Notes: generated from the letters alone by a model not told the origin. DNA of 45,186 nucleotides from Marinilactibacillus sp036039175 (GCF_036039175.1 NZ_JAYXKP010000011.1:1-45186), one strand, 5' to 3'. Numbered from the stretch's first letter, positions 23,122-32,620 are shown. Numbers and translations: made by a program.

Positions 23122-24417
23122 TTATTTTTGAATACCGGAACGGTGTCCGCCCAAAAGTTTCGATCTTTGTAGGGCCATACCACCTTGAACCAAGCTACTG
23201 GCATGGAGAAGAGAAGTGTACCCATGTTTCTGGCGAATATGATCGATTGTCTTATCTAATTCTTCCCGGTCAATTAATTGTTGTGTTTCTTCAAATAAGT
23301 TTAATTGTAATGACTGTTTTGGTCTGATCTTGCCAAAACTAACGTTTATAACGCGTACCGGTTTATAAGTATAATGACGCTCAAATAACAGAAGTAAAGA
23401 ATGAATCAGATCTTTTGAGGAATCTGTTGCTTCAATGATCATCTGATGATTAAATCCTCTATCTTCAATATGTTTTGAATAGCCTAAACTAAGTTTAACC
23501 ACACTAGTAGTGACAGAATGTCTACGCAGACGCATAGCATTTTCTTCCGTCATCTCTCTGATGACGATTTCTACTTCGTGCTTATCTGTATAATCGCGAT
23601 TTAATATCTGATTTTTACTAAAAGAAGTTGATCGAGGAGTGAACGTTTCGGAAAACTGTGTCCGATCAATTCCATGAGCATGATAGAAAAGTTGTTCTCC
23701 AATCACACCAATTTTTTTCTTTAGTTTATGCACATCGAACTGAGAGAGTTCATAAATGGAGGAAATGCCCATACGTAGTAAACGCGCTTCGGTTCTAGAT
23801 CCAATCCCCCAGAAGTCAGCCATAGGATGTATATTCCATACGGTATCTTCGACCAGTTCATAACGCCAGTCAGCTATGAAGTTCTTCTGTCGACTATTTT
23901 TTGCTTCATGATCCAGTGCAAGCTTTGCTAAAAGAGGATTATCCCCGATCCCAACGGTGACAACCAAATTCATTTTTTTCCAGATTAAGTATTGAATCTT
24001 CTTAGCAATTTCTTCTGCAGAACCAAAAAGCTGACGAGAATGCGTCACATCTAGAAAAGATTCATCGATACTATAGACCATTAAATCTGTACCGGAAACG
24101 AACTGTTTGAAGATTTTCAGAATCTCGATGTTTTTTTCGAGATAGAGAGCCATTCTCGGTTCGACAATCTGAATTTTTGATCGTTTAGGGATATCGTATA
24201 TGCGAGAACCTGTTCTGATTCCGTAAGTTTGTTTTACCATAGGAGAAGCAGCTAAAACGAGACCACCGTTATTTTCTGGCTTACTGACCACAGCAATATA
24301 GGCTTCGAGTGGATGTAAATGGCGGTCTACAGCCTCAACCGAAGCGAAAAAAGACTTTACATCAATGCATAAAATCTGTCGCCGGGGCTCGTGTGTGTAA
24401 TTCATTCGCTGTACCAT
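23122..24417 (-). CDS. Y-family DNA polymerase (UmuC/UvrX-like)
   Basis: A 431-residue translesion polymerase. Catalytic residues lie in ILCIDVKSFFASVEAVDR and MVYSIDESFLDV; the palm and fingers carry NNGGLVLAASPMVKQTYGIRTGSRIYDIP. A helix-hairpin-helix thumb (DFWGIGSRTEARLLRMGI) and a little-finger domain follow. The longer C-terminus and sequence are nearer to UvrX/UmuC of Gram-positives than to DinB. AAGGAG lies eight bases before the ATG. A consensus promoter with LexA-type boxes sits just upstream, so SOS induction is expected. Confidence 0.9.
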   Translation of the reverse strand: MVQRMNYTHEPRRQILCIDVKSFFASVEAVDRHLHPLEAYIAVVSKPENNGGLVLAASPMVKQTYGIRTGSRIYDIPKRSKIQIVEPRMALYLEKNIEILKIFKQFVSGTDLMVYSIDESFLDVTHSRQLFGSAEEIAKKIQYLIWKKMNLVVTVGIGDNPLLAKLALDHEAKNSRQKNFIADWRYELVEDTVWNIHPMADFWGIGSRTEARLLRMGISSIYELSQFDVHKLKKKIGVIGEQLFYHAHGIDRTQFSETFTPRSTSFSKNQILNRDYTDKHEVEIVIREMTEENAMRLRRHSVTTSVVKLSLGYSKHIEDRGFNHQMIIEATDSSKDLIHSLLLLFERHYTYKPVRVINVSFGKIRPKQSLQLNLFEETQQLIDREELDKTIDHIRQKHGYTSLLHASSLVQGGMALQRSKLLGGHRSGIQK

Positions 24418-24433
24418 AAGGGTATCTCCTTAA

Positions 24434-24480
24434 GAATATATGTTTGGTTTAATTATAAGAACATGTATTCCCGTAGTCAA
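24434..24480 (-). promoter_or_regulatory. SOS promoter with two LexA-like boxes
   Basis: On the minus strand, TTGACT (24480-24475), 17-base spacer, TATAAT (24457-24452). The spacer contains GAACATGTATTC (24459-24470), seven of eight fixed positions of the Gram-positive LexA box GAACnnnnGTTC. A second weaker match GAATATATGTTT (24434-24445) lies in the early transcript. Confidence 0.72.
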
Positions 24481-24498
24481 GAAAAACTCATTAGATAT

Positions 24499-24530
24499 AA
24501 AAAAAACTCAGGCATTAAATGCCTGAGTCT
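24499..24530 (-). terminator. Terminator of ohr
   Basis: ACTCAGGCAT (24506-24515), loop TAA, ATGCCTGAGT (24519-24528); on the minus strand followed by eight T. Confidence 0.88.
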
Positions 24531-24546
24531 TACTGGTTTTAATAGA

Positions 24547-24990
24547 TTATTTTCCTTCTACATAAGGGACGGCACTAACTTTAACATCAATATTACCCAT
24601 TGTTGCTTTTGAATAAGGGCAGTAGTGGTGTGCCTTGTTCGCAAGATCTTCTACTTTAGAATCACTTAAATCTTCGATACCAACTTCGATTTCTACGCTT
24701 AACTTGAATCCGCCATCGCTTGGATCTTTTAATAAATGAACCGTTAAGGTTACTTGAGATTTATTTTTAATTTTTTCTTCTTTTTTGTAGTGGTCTAGTG
24801 CAGCGTGGTAACAAGCACTGTATCCTAAAGCGAATAATTGCTCAGGATTTGTTCCGTTACCTGATCCACCCATTTCTTTCGGTGTATCTACGTTTACCTC
24901 ATAAGAACGATCTGGAGTATGACTTTCTCCATTACGCGCACCTGTGTTTACTGATGCAGTTGTGTATACTGGTTTGTCTGCCATGTTCAT
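24547..24990 (-). CDS. ohr: Organic hydroperoxide resistance protein (Ohr/OsmC)
   Basis: A 147-residue thiol peroxidase. The two redox cysteines are in YSACYHAAL and HHYCPYSKA, and GTNPEQLFALGYSACY is the family signature. It reduces organic hydroperoxides, taking electrons from lipoylated proteins in studied cases. ATG has GGAG five bases upstream. Its own terminator follows. No OhrR regulator gene lies adjacent. Confidence 0.92.
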   Translation of the reverse strand: MNMADKPVYTTASVNTGARNGESHTPDRSYEVNVDTPKEMGGSGNGTNPEQLFALGYSACYHAALDHYKKEEKIKNKSQVTLTVHLLKDPSDGGFKLSVEIEVGIEDLSDSKVEDLANKAHHYCPYSKATMGNIDVKVSAVPYVEGK

Positions 24991-25118
24991 TATCTCTCCT
25001 TTATCATTTGTCTAAACAAAGTATAACACTCATCATTTTTAGGGTGAAATCATATGGGTTTTAAAATTAAAATTCCTGAGTTACTTATTTTAAAGAATCA
25101 TGACGGAGAAGTTGAAAA

Positions 25119-25160
25119 AAGACTGGAAGAGCCGGTCTTATCTGGCTTCCAGTCTTCAAA
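25119..25160 (-). terminator. Terminator of the HAD gene
   Basis: AAGACTGGAAG (25119-25129) pairs with CTTCCAGTCTT (25146-25156); T-run on the minus strand. Confidence 0.82.
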
Positions 25161-25164
25161 AAAA

Positions 25165-25974
25165 TTATAATGCGAAATCGCGGATGGCCTTAGCCACACC
25201 ATTTTCAGCGTTAGAAGTTGTAAATGCATCAGCTACGTCTTTGACAGCGTCTTTAGCATTACCCATTGCGACACCTGTTCCGGCGTATTCGATCATGTGA
25301 ACATCGTTTCCGCCATCGCCGATAGACATAACGCGCTCACGTGGGATGTTCAAGCTGTTTGCAAGATCTTCTAAAGCAATCCCTTTATTCGCTTTTTTGT
25401 TCAAAAACTCCAAGAAGAAGGGTTCACTACGTAAAATTGTATATTGTTCCCAAAGTTCTTTAGGAAGTTGTTTAATGGCTGCTTCTAGCAAAGCTTCATC
25501 GTCGATCATCATCATTTTATTGTAAGGCGTAGTAGTATTCATATCCTCAGGAGCACTATAAAACAAGGGAACTTGGTTGATATGAGATTCTAGTACAGAG
25601 TATTTTCCGATATCTTTGTTAGGTGTATAGATTCCACTATTTCGGATGGCATGGAAGTGAACCTTTGCTTCTCTAGCCGCTTTTTCCAATACAACATAAT
25701 CTTGATGATCCATCGTATGTTGAGAAACAATTTCTTCTGTATCGGATTTTTGAACAAGTGCGCCGTTATAAGTAATCACGTAATCTCCAGAATTTCTAAG
25801 ATCTAGTTCTTCCAGATAAGCCGTTACACCAGGATAAGGACGGCCAGTACATAAAACAATTTTGATTCCAGCTGATTTCGCTTCATGAATGGCTTTTTTC
25901 ACTTCATCTGTTACTTTGCGGTCCGGGTTTAATAAAGTACCATCCATATCAATAGCAATTAAATCTTTTTTCAT
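25165..25974 (-). CDS. Cof-type HAD-IIB phosphatase
   Basis: A 269-residue haloacid-dehalogenase phosphatase. Motif I is AIDMDGTLLNPDR with the nucleophile Asp, motif II IVLCTGRPY, and motif IV SIGDGGNDVHMIEYAGTGVAMGNA. The type IIB cap lies between. Such proteins (YidA-like) hydrolyse sugar phosphates or FMN-like compounds; substrate unknown. Seven bases after the stop of the HD-domain gene, so the two are co-transcribed. Confidence 0.9.
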   Translation of the reverse strand: MKKDLIAIDMDGTLLNPDRKVTDEVKKAIHEAKSAGIKIVLCTGRPYPGVTAYLEELDLRNSGDYVITYNGALVQKSDTEEIVSQHTMDHQDYVVLEKAAREAKVHFHAIRNSGIYTPNKDIGKYSVLESHINQVPLFYSAPEDMNTTTPYNKMMMIDDEALLEAAIKQLPKELWEQYTILRSEPFFLEFLNKKANKGIALEDLANSLNIPRERVMSIGDGGNDVHMIEYAGTGVAMGNAKDAVKDVADAFTTSNAENGVAKAIRDFAL

Positions 25975-25981
25975 GCGTCAA

Positions 25982-27340
25982 TCATTCTCCACTTCTGTTT
26001 TTATTCGGATCAATAATCCGGTCGTTCAAAATATATTTTTGAAATTCATCATAGTCTTCTTGGAACATACTGACTGCTTTATTGGGTAAGTTGTTCTCCA
26101 GGAACTCTTTTGGCACAAATAATCTGTGGTCACCATGCAGGTTACCGCTCAGAGAACGAACGATAGGGCTTGCTTCACTGAGTTCAACCAGTGTTCCATC
26201 TGCTTGCATAAGGTGAATCGGTGTTTTACTTTTAAGCTTATAATCATAAGGCAAATCTGAGCTACTGTTAGTTCGTGTGAAAATGTCTTTGTCGTATTTT
26301 AGATTTCCTACAATGTCTCTTAATTCTTCAACAAGATAGTCATCTTTTCCTTTTTCGTAAGACAAGGACTTAAAGGGTTGTCTATTCAAAAACATTTTAG
26401 ACAAAGCACTCAAATAAGCATCTTCACTAGTCGTCCAAAGGTTAATAGCCGTCTGAAGAACACCGTCATCCAGTTTAAGATAGTCATCTAGTGAGTACGT
26501 ATCTTTGAAGAATGGATCTAGTAAAGGGAATTGCGGATAAAGTGCTCCTTCTTCGTATAACTGTTTTGCACGATATAACAAGCGATCAAGTGTTACTTCC
26601 ATCCCTCTAGAAGCGGGGTGGAAGTAAACCTGCATATACATTTGAAAACGACTCACAACGTAATCTTCTACAGCGTGCATACCTTGATACTGAAAAGCGA
26701 TCCCATCTTTATAGGGGCGAATCACTCTTAAGATACGAGATAAATCGAAAGCGCCATAAGTCGCCCCTGTGAAAAAGGCGTCGCGTTGAAGATAATCCAT
26801 TCTATCCGCATCAATCTGACTTGAAATCAATTGAACGACTTGAGGATTTTTATGTTCTTTTGTGATCACACTTGCGACTTGATTGGGAAAATCAGGTGAT
26901 ACGCGTCTGAGCACATCGTGAATTTCAGTGCCTTCTGATAAAATAATATCAGTTGTAAACTCTTCATGATCCGTATCAAATATTTTTTCGAAAGTATGAG
27001 AGAACGGTCCATGTCCGAGATCGTGCAGTAAAGCGGCACAAAGCGTAACTAAGCGCATATCTGGATCCCACTCTTCTGGATAATTCCGTTCAAACATATC
27101 AACAATTTTTCTTGTGATTTCATACACACCAAGTGAATGAGAAAAACGGGAATGTTCCGCTCCGTGAAAAGTGAATTGAGCAGTACCTAACTGCTTGATT
27201 CGTCGAAGACGTTGAAATTCCTTTGTATCGATCAGGTCTAGCAAGATGCGGTGTCTTACATGAATATAATCATGGACAGGATCTTTAAAAACCTTTTCGA
27301 AAGGCAATCGATCCATGCGTTCGAATTTATCTGCGCTCAT
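25982..27340 (-). CDS. HD-domain phosphohydrolase (YwfO/dNTPase-like)
   Basis: A 452-residue HD-superfamily protein. Metal ligands are in GAEHSRFSHSLGV, ALLHDLGHGPFSHTFE and SSQIDADRMDYLQRD. N-terminal FKDPVHDYIHVRHRILLDLIDTKEFQRLRRIKQLG is characteristic of the YwfO/EF1143 group, which are allosteric dNTP triphosphohydrolases in enterococci. Likely trims dNTP pools. Full-length for the family. Confidence 0.87.
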   Translation of the reverse strand: MSADKFERMDRLPFEKVFKDPVHDYIHVRHRILLDLIDTKEFQRLRRIKQLGTAQFTFHGAEHSRFSHSLGVYEITRKIVDMFERNYPEEWDPDMRLVTLCAALLHDLGHGPFSHTFEKIFDTDHEEFTTDIILSEGTEIHDVLRRVSPDFPNQVASVITKEHKNPQVVQLISSQIDADRMDYLQRDAFFTGATYGAFDLSRILRVIRPYKDGIAFQYQGMHAVEDYVVSRFQMYMQVYFHPASRGMEVTLDRLLYRAKQLYEEGALYPQFPLLDPFFKDTYSLDDYLKLDDGVLQTAINLWTTSEDAYLSALSKMFLNRQPFKSLSYEKGKDDYLVEELRDIVGNLKYDKDIFTRTNSSSDLPYDYKLKSKTPIHLMQADGTLVELSEASPIVRSLSGNLHGDHRLFVPKEFLENNLPNKAVSMFQEDYDEFQKYILNDRIIDPNKNRSGE

Positions 27341-27447
27341 AATGTTTTGCCAACCTTTTAGAAAGCTCTATCTAGAGACTAGTTAGACTGTCTGGTTTAG
27401 CAAAGGCTCCTCTCTATCAGTCAAAGTGATCGGTGAGTATTGATTGA

Positions 27448-28284
27448 TCACAGGACTTTTTCATTTCTTTTCTTCATTTTTTCCATACCTTCGAGGTAGT
27501 TTTTTTCAATTTCTTTGTCATATTGGCCCAAACTTAGTTGTGTTGTTAGTTTCTGTAAGGTCATAGTTACGCTTTGTTTTACTTGAACAAGAGAAAAAGG
27601 GATTTTAAAAACTTCTTCTAAAGTCGTCATCGAGGACGGTCTTACATTCGGGAATGTCCATTTTGTTTCAGTACCGGACAGTCCTTTTTCATAAAACGTG
27701 CGAATAAGATTCCCGCGTGCACCCTGATCTCCAGTAACACTGATGTAAATCATGATGGCGATACCGCCTTTGATTCGGCGCTGGGAAATACCGGCAATTT
27801 TTCTGCCATCAATACTCAAATCATAGTCTCCAGGACAATAAGAATCGGGTATTTCAATCGCATCGATAGATTTCCCGTAAGACTTGAAAGTTTGTTCAAT
27901 TAAATAATGCATCCGCTGATACCCTTCCGTGATGGTCAGGCGCGTGTCTCCTTCTGGAAAAATCAAGGAGATATTCAAAATGCCGGGATCACTGACGACA
28001 GCCAAACCGCCAGAATTTCTAACCACATAATCGTATTCAGCTTCTTTTAAAATGGTCAGTGCTGTATCTAAGTAAGGTAGTTTTGTATCCATCATTCCCA
28101 AGATAACAAGCGGTTCTGTTGACCAGAAGTGTAGTACGGGTTGTTCTAACCGCACAGCATAATCAATAAACGCATCGGTCAGCGCAAAAGGAGATGCAGG
28201 AGTTCGTTCAAAAGGAGAAGATTCTGAATCAAATAAGAGATAAGGTTTTTCATTAGGAATAGAAAGTTCAGTTAATGGAGTCAT
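27448..28284 (-). CDS. lipL: Octanoyl-[GcvH]:protein N-octanoyltransferase (LipL-like)
   Basis: A 278-residue member of the biotin/lipoate ligase-transferase family. The catalytic Cys is in PDSYCPGDYDLSI and the conserved Lys in DGRKIAGISQRR. GGLAVVSDPGILNISLIFP is the substrate loop. LipL moves octanoyl or lipoyl groups from GcvH to E2 subunits. A lipoate ligase LplA would lack this Cys context. AGGAGG precedes the ATG. Divergent from the DUF1934 gene. Confidence 0.8.
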   Translation of the reverse strand: MTPLTELSIPNEKPYLLFDSESSPFERTPASPFALTDAFIDYAVRLEQPVLHFWSTEPLVILGMMDTKLPYLDTALTILKEAEYDYVVRNSGGLAVVSDPGILNISLIFPEGDTRLTITEGYQRMHYLIEQTFKSYGKSIDAIEIPDSYCPGDYDLSIDGRKIAGISQRRIKGGIAIMIYISVTGDQGARGNLIRTFYEKGLSGTETKWTFPNVRPSSMTTLEEVFKIPFSLVQVKQSVTMTLQKLTTQLSLGQYDKEIEKNYLEGMEKMKKRNEKVL

Positions 28285-28467
28285 GTAGAATCCTCCTTTA
28301 AGTGTAATAATATTTATGAATACAGTATAACAAAGATTGTTTTTTTTTCCTATAAAGCGATAAAGAAAAGGAAGTGTGAGACGTTAATCTGATTTTGTGA
28401 TAAACTGAAAAATATAGAATGAGTCATTTATTGCCTAATGGATTAAATGATGAAAGGAGAATGGATT

Positions 28468-28911
28468 GTGCCTTCAAAAGAATTAACGAACGGAATGCCT
28501 GCAGAAATCTTTATGGAAAGTTCCTACGTACAAAACGGGGAAACACACCATCATGTTTTTGAGGAAAAAGGCCGAGTGATTTATATAAACAATAGCTATT
28601 ATATTAGATATGAAGAAAAGATCGATGGAGAATCAGTAGTCCCTGTTACCGTGAAAATCAACCCAAACGGAACGGTTAATCTGATCCGACGAGGAGAATA
28701 CATGACGCGTCTTACATTCAGTAGTGAAGAAATAACAGAGACGCAATACAAGACTGCTGCTGGCATCATGCCGATTCGAGTAGAGACACAAGACTTGAAG
28801 ATCAGCTACTATGATCGCCCATTTGCTGGTAGAGTTTCTGCAGATTATGTTCTTTATTTCAATGAAGAACAACTAGGTTCTTATCAAATTAGATTGCGTT
28901 TTACAACGTGA
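28468..28911 (+). CDS. DUF1934 beta-barrel protein (YwiB-like)
   Basis: A 147-residue protein of the lipocalin-like DUF1934 family: antiparallel strands such as GRVIYINNSYYIRYEEK, VPVTVKINPNGTVNLIRRG and DYVLYFNEEQLGSYQIRLRF. GTG at 28468 is chosen because AAAGGAG is eight bases upstream; the ATG at 28447 has no SD and lies before that site. In relatives this gene often lies near argS or rpoE. Function unknown. Confidence 0.8.
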   Translation: MPSKELTNGMPAEIFMESSYVQNGETHHHVFEEKGRVIYINNSYYIRYEEKIDGESVVPVTVKINPNGTVNLIRRGEYMTRLTFSSEEITETQYKTAAGIMPIRVETQDLKISYYDRPFAGRVSADYVLYFNEEQLGSYQIRLRFTT

Positions 28912-29037
28912 TAAGGTAGTATAAACTGGATGCCGTAAAGGGTTGTACTTGAACGAGCTGAAAAACGGTAGTCGAAAAGATAGATGTACCTTACAGATAA
29001 GTAAAAAATGAGCATAGACAAGAAAGGTCGTGTGGGT

Positions 29038-29619
29038 TTGGAACTCAAACAATTCGATGGACAATTAAAAAATGAATTAGCAATGGTAGACGTAGCGCAT
29101 GCTATTTTGGAACAGACTGGGCAAGTAACAAATTACAACGATTTACTCGTACAAGTTGCAGAATATTTAAACATCGATGACAATGAACTGGAAGCAGAAA
29201 TGATTCAGTTCTATACTGATTTGAATATCGATGGTCGTTTCATTTCTTTAGGTTCTAACCGCTGGGGACTTCGTGGATGGTTTGCAATCGATTCAATCGA
29301 TGAAGAAATCACACACGACAACGACGAAGAAGATGAAAAACCACGTCGTAGAAATCGTAAAGGCTTTGATGATGAAATCGAAGTGTTCGAAGACGATGAG
29401 GTTGAAGAAGAAGACGATGTAGTCGAATTTGGTGACCGTGTAGCAGTTGATGAACACGGCGTTATGGTAGACGACGAAGATGAAGAAGATCTTGGCGAAT
29501 ACAAAGCAGACTTGGAAGACCTTGGCGATGATGATGAAGAAGAAGAAGATGAAAATATTGCAGGTCTTTCTGTTGTTGACGACGAAGACGTTTTAGGCGA
29601 TGACGACGAAGAAGAGTAA
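29038..29619 (+). CDS. rpoE: RNA polymerase delta subunit
   Basis: A 193-residue protein. The folded N-terminal HARE-HTH domain (about 1-85) starts LELKQFDGQLKNELAMVDVA; it binds core RNA polymerase. The rest is an acidic, disordered tail rich in Asp and Glu (for example VEEEDDVVEFGD), which helps RNA release and recycling. TTG at 29038 is preferred: it matches the known MELK start of the family and has AAAGG ten bases before, while ATG at 29008 has no SD. Upstream of pyrG, as in most Bacilli. Confidence 0.92.
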   Translation: MELKQFDGQLKNELAMVDVAHAILEQTGQVTNYNDLLVQVAEYLNIDDNELEAEMIQFYTDLNIDGRFISLGSNRWGLRGWFAIDSIDEEITHDNDEEDEKPRRRNRKGFDDEIEVFEDDEVEEEDDVVEFGDRVAVDEHGVMVDDEDEEDLGEYKADLEDLGDDDEEEEDENIAGLSVVDDEDVLGDDDEEE

Positions 29620-29673
29620 CGATTGAATGTAAAAGACTAATCTGTTCAGTATGTTAGGAGGGTAAAAAAACTC

Positions 29674-29702
29674 TTGACGAACACGTATGGAGTCTATATT
29701 AT
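29674..29702 (+). promoter_or_regulatory. Sigma-A promoter of pyrG
   Basis: TTGACG (29674-29679), 17-base spacer, TATTAT (29697-29702). Seven bases later comes GGGC (29710-29713), so transcripts should start with G-G-G-C. Confidence 0.82.
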
Positions 29703-29709
29703 ATTTATT

Positions 29710-29838
29710 GGGCACCCTAAGAGGCAGTCTGCAAACTTTTACTAAAAAGTGAGTAGAAAGTTTTGATTGGGCAGAGCGGAATACAATAGATATCAAGCTC
29801 CCTATTCTTATATAGAATGGGGAGCTTTCTCTTTTTTA
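29710..29838 (+). promoter_or_regulatory. pyrG attenuator (probable CTP-sensing reiterative transcription)
   Basis: The predicted RNA begins GGGCACCC. A terminator follows at 29795-29838: AAGCTCCC/GGGGAGCTT with inner ATTC/GAAT, loop, and a T-rich end (TCTCTTTTTT). Its 5' arm carries CTCCC. In Bacillus and Lactococcus pyrG, low CTP causes slippage at the starting GGG; extra G residues pair with the CUCCC arm and stop terminator folding. All the required parts are visible here; the mechanism is carried over from those studied cases. Confidence 0.78.
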
Positions 29839-29932
29839 GAGGAATAATTGTAGGAAACAGGGAACAACTTTTTACAAGGTTAAGCTTTACTGCACTGAAC
29901 TTTCCCGAACAGATCATACAGGAGGATTTTTA

Positions 29933-31543
29933 ATGACAAAATATATTTTTGTAACAGGCGGCGTAGTTTCTTCAATTGGTAAAGGGATCGCAGCAGCATC
30001 TTTAGGAAGACTATTGAAAAACAGAGGACTTAAAGTAACGATTCAGAAATTCGATCCGTATATCAATGTGGATCCAGGAACAATGAGCCCGTATCAGCAT
30101 GGAGAAGTTTTTGTAACAGATGATGGAGCAGAAACGGATTTAGACTTAGGTCACTACGAGCGTTTCATCGATATCAATCTAAATCAGTACTCAAACGTCA
30201 CAACTGGTAAAGTCTATTCAGAAGTTCTAAACAAAGAAAGACGTGGAGATTACCTTGGAGCAACTGTTCAGGTCATCCCGCACATCACAAATGAAATCAA
30301 ACAAAAAATTATGCGTGCTGCGCAAACAACAGACTCAGATATCATCATTACAGAAGTAGGCGGAACGGTTGGAGATATCGAATCTCTTCCATTCCTAGAA
30401 GCTTTGCGTCAAATGAAGAGCGAAGTGGGTTCGGACAACGTTATGTACATTCACACAACGTTGATTCCTTACTTGAAAGCAGCAGGAGAAATGAAAACTA
30501 AACCCACACAACACAGTGTAAAAGAGTTGCGTAGTTTAGGGATTCAACCAAACTTGCTAATTGTCAGAACAGAATATCCACTTGATCAGCATACAAAAGA
30601 CAAGCTAGCCTTGTTTACGGATGTAGATTCTAAAGCCGTTATCGAATCACTAGATGTAGAAACACTCTATACCATTCCATTGAATCTTCAAAAACAACAT
30701 ATGGATCAAATCGTTGTAGATCATCTTAAATTAGATGTTCCAGAAGCGGACATGACTGAATGGAAGAAACTGGAAGAAAAAGTTCAGAATCTGAAACATA
30801 CAACTCGTGTTGCAATCGTTGGTAAATATGTTGAGTTGCCGGATGCTTACTTGTCTGTAGTAGAAGCATTGAAACATGCAGGATACGCTGTTGATTCTGA
30901 TATTGAAATCAAATGGGTGAATGCTGAGAAATTAGCACCTTCTGAATTGATGAGTCAATTAGAAGATGTAGATGGTATTTTAGTACCAGGTGGGTTTGGA
31001 TCAAGAGGTCTCGAAGGGAAATTACTTGCCATTCAGCATGCTCGAGAAAACAAAATTCCTTACTTTGGTATTTGTTTAGGTATGCAACTAGCGACAATAG
31101 AATATGCACGTAATGTAGCTATGATTGAGGGTGCTGGTTCAGCAGAAGTAGATCCAACAATAGAGCATAACATCATCGATTTAATGCCTGATCAAAAAGA
31201 TGTTGTAGAAATGGGTGGAACTTTAAGGTTAGGACTTTACCCATGTAAGTTAGAGAGAAACACGGTAACAGCAGCAGCTTACGGTAATCAAGAAGTTGTT
31301 CAAGAACGCCACAGACATCGCTATGAATTCAATAACGAATACAGAGAAATCCTAGAAGACAAAGGACTAGTATTCTCGGGTGTTTCTCCAGATAACCGTC
31401 TTGTTGAGATTATCGAAGTCCCAGATCATCCATTCTTTGTAGGTTGTCAGTTCCATCCTGAATTTATTTCTAGACCGGACAGACCACAACCATTGTTTGC
31501 AGCATTTGTAGAGAAATCTTTAGAGAATGCATTAAGTAAATAA
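29933..31543 (+). CDS. pyrG: CTP synthase
   Basis: A 536-residue enzyme making CTP from UTP, ATP and glutamine. The N-terminal synthase domain starts KYIFVTGGVVSSIGKGIAAASLG and has DPYINVDPGTMSP. The C-terminal glutamine amidotransferase domain has the nucleophile Cys in FGICLGMQLA and the His/Glu pair in CQFHPEF. AGGAGG precedes the ATG. Confidence 0.96.
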   Translation: MTKYIFVTGGVVSSIGKGIAAASLGRLLKNRGLKVTIQKFDPYINVDPGTMSPYQHGEVFVTDDGAETDLDLGHYERFIDINLNQYSNVTTGKVYSEVLNKERRGDYLGATVQVIPHITNEIKQKIMRAAQTTDSDIIITEVGGTVGDIESLPFLEALRQMKSEVGSDNVMYIHTTLIPYLKAAGEMKTKPTQHSVKELRSLGIQPNLLIVRTEYPLDQHTKDKLALFTDVDSKAVIESLDVETLYTIPLNLQKQHMDQIVVDHLKLDVPEADMTEWKKLEEKVQNLKHTTRVAIVGKYVELPDAYLSVVEALKHAGYAVDSDIEIKWVNAEKLAPSELMSQLEDVDGILVPGGFGSRGLEGKLLAIQHARENKIPYFGICLGMQLATIEYARNVAMIEGAGSAEVDPTIEHNIIDLMPDQKDVVEMGGTLRLGLYPCKLERNTVTAAAYGNQEVVQERHRHRYEFNNEYREILEDKGLVFSGVSPDNRLVEIIEVPDHPFFVGCQFHPEFISRPDRPQPLFAAFVEKSLENALSK

Positions 31544-31740
31544 ATGGCGAAAAGATTAGAATAGAAGTAAGAGTCTAATCTAATTAAAAAAAGATAAAGT
31601 ATTAAATATAAGATAATGGAAATCCCGTCTAAATCTCAATATTTAACTAGTTTTATTTGTGAATTTTGTTTATAATAAAATAGAAACCGATTATGAAAGC
31701 TCGGTTTAAAAGTGCGAAAATTTTAAGGAGGAACAAATAC

Positions 31741-32598
31741 ATGACTCGTTTAGTGAGTATGACAGAAATGTTGAACAAAGCCCTAGAAGGTAAATATGCT
31801 GTAGGCCAATTCAACATCAATAACTTAGAATGGATTCAAGCTATTCTAACAGCAGCTCAGGAAGAAAAATCTCCAGTAATCTTGGGAGTTTCTGAAGGAG
31901 CAGCGAAATATATGGGTGGATTCACTGTTGTAACTGCAATGGTTAACGCTTTGATGGAAGAAATGGACATCACTGTACCTGTAGCGGTTCACTTGGATCA
32001 CGGTTCTTCATTAGAAACATGTACTGCAGCAATCAATGCTGGATTTTCTTCTGTAATGATCGATAATTCTAAATTCCCGATCACTGAAAATATCGAAGCA
32101 ACTAAAAAAGTTGTAGAGTACGCTCATTCTAAAGGCGTTTCTGTAGAAGCTGAAGTTGGATCTGTAGGCGGAAACGAAGACGGCGTTATCGGTAACGTAA
32201 CATATGCTGATGCACAAGAATGTAAACGTATGGTAACTGAAGCTGGAATCGATGCTTTAGCGGCTGCTCTAGGTTCAGTTCACGGAGACTACGTTGGCGA
32301 ACCTCAACTAGGATTCGACGAAATGAAAGAAATTTCTGAGTTAACTGGTGCACCTTTAGTATTACACGGTGGATCTGGTATCCCAACTCACCAAATCAAA
32401 AAAGCAATCGAATATGGTCACACTAAAATTAACGTTAACACTGAATTACAACAAGTATGGACTAAACGTACGCGTGAAGTTCTAGCTAACAACGATAAAG
32501 TTTACGATCCACGTAAAGTTATCGGACCTGGTAAAGAAAACATTACAGCTACTACTAAAGCTAAAATGCAAGAATTCGGTTCTTCTAACCAAGGTTAA
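31741..32598 (+). CDS. fba: Fructose-bisphosphate aldolase, class II
   Basis: A 285-residue zinc aldolase of glycolysis that splits fructose 1,6-bisphosphate into DHAP and glyceraldehyde 3-phosphate. HLDHGSSLE and EAEVGSVGGNEDG carry the catalytic Asp, metal ligands and the class II loop, with LHGGSGIP downstream. Start ATG 31741 has AGGAGG nine bases before. Codon use is strongly biased (for example GAA, GGT, CGT, AAC), as in highly expressed genes. A TATAAT near 31673-31678 is the likely -10. Confidence 0.95.
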   Translation: MTRLVSMTEMLNKALEGKYAVGQFNINNLEWIQAILTAAQEEKSPVILGVSEGAAKYMGGFTVVTAMVNALMEEMDITVPVAVHLDHGSSLETCTAAINAGFSSVMIDNSKFPITENIEATKKVVEYAHSKGVSVEAEVGSVGGNEDGVIGNVTYADAQECKRMVTEAGIDALAAALGSVHGDYVGEPQLGFDEMKEISELTGAPLVLHGGSGIPTHQIKKAIEYGHTKINVNTELQQVWTKRTREVLANNDKVYDPRKVIGPGKENITATTKAKMQEFGSSNQG

Positions 32599-32620
32599 TT
32601 AAACCTGATATTATTTAAAT

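Noticed and set aside
24391..24612. 73-codon plus-strand ORF
   Set aside because: Crosses a promoter and a terminator on the opposite strand; no SD.
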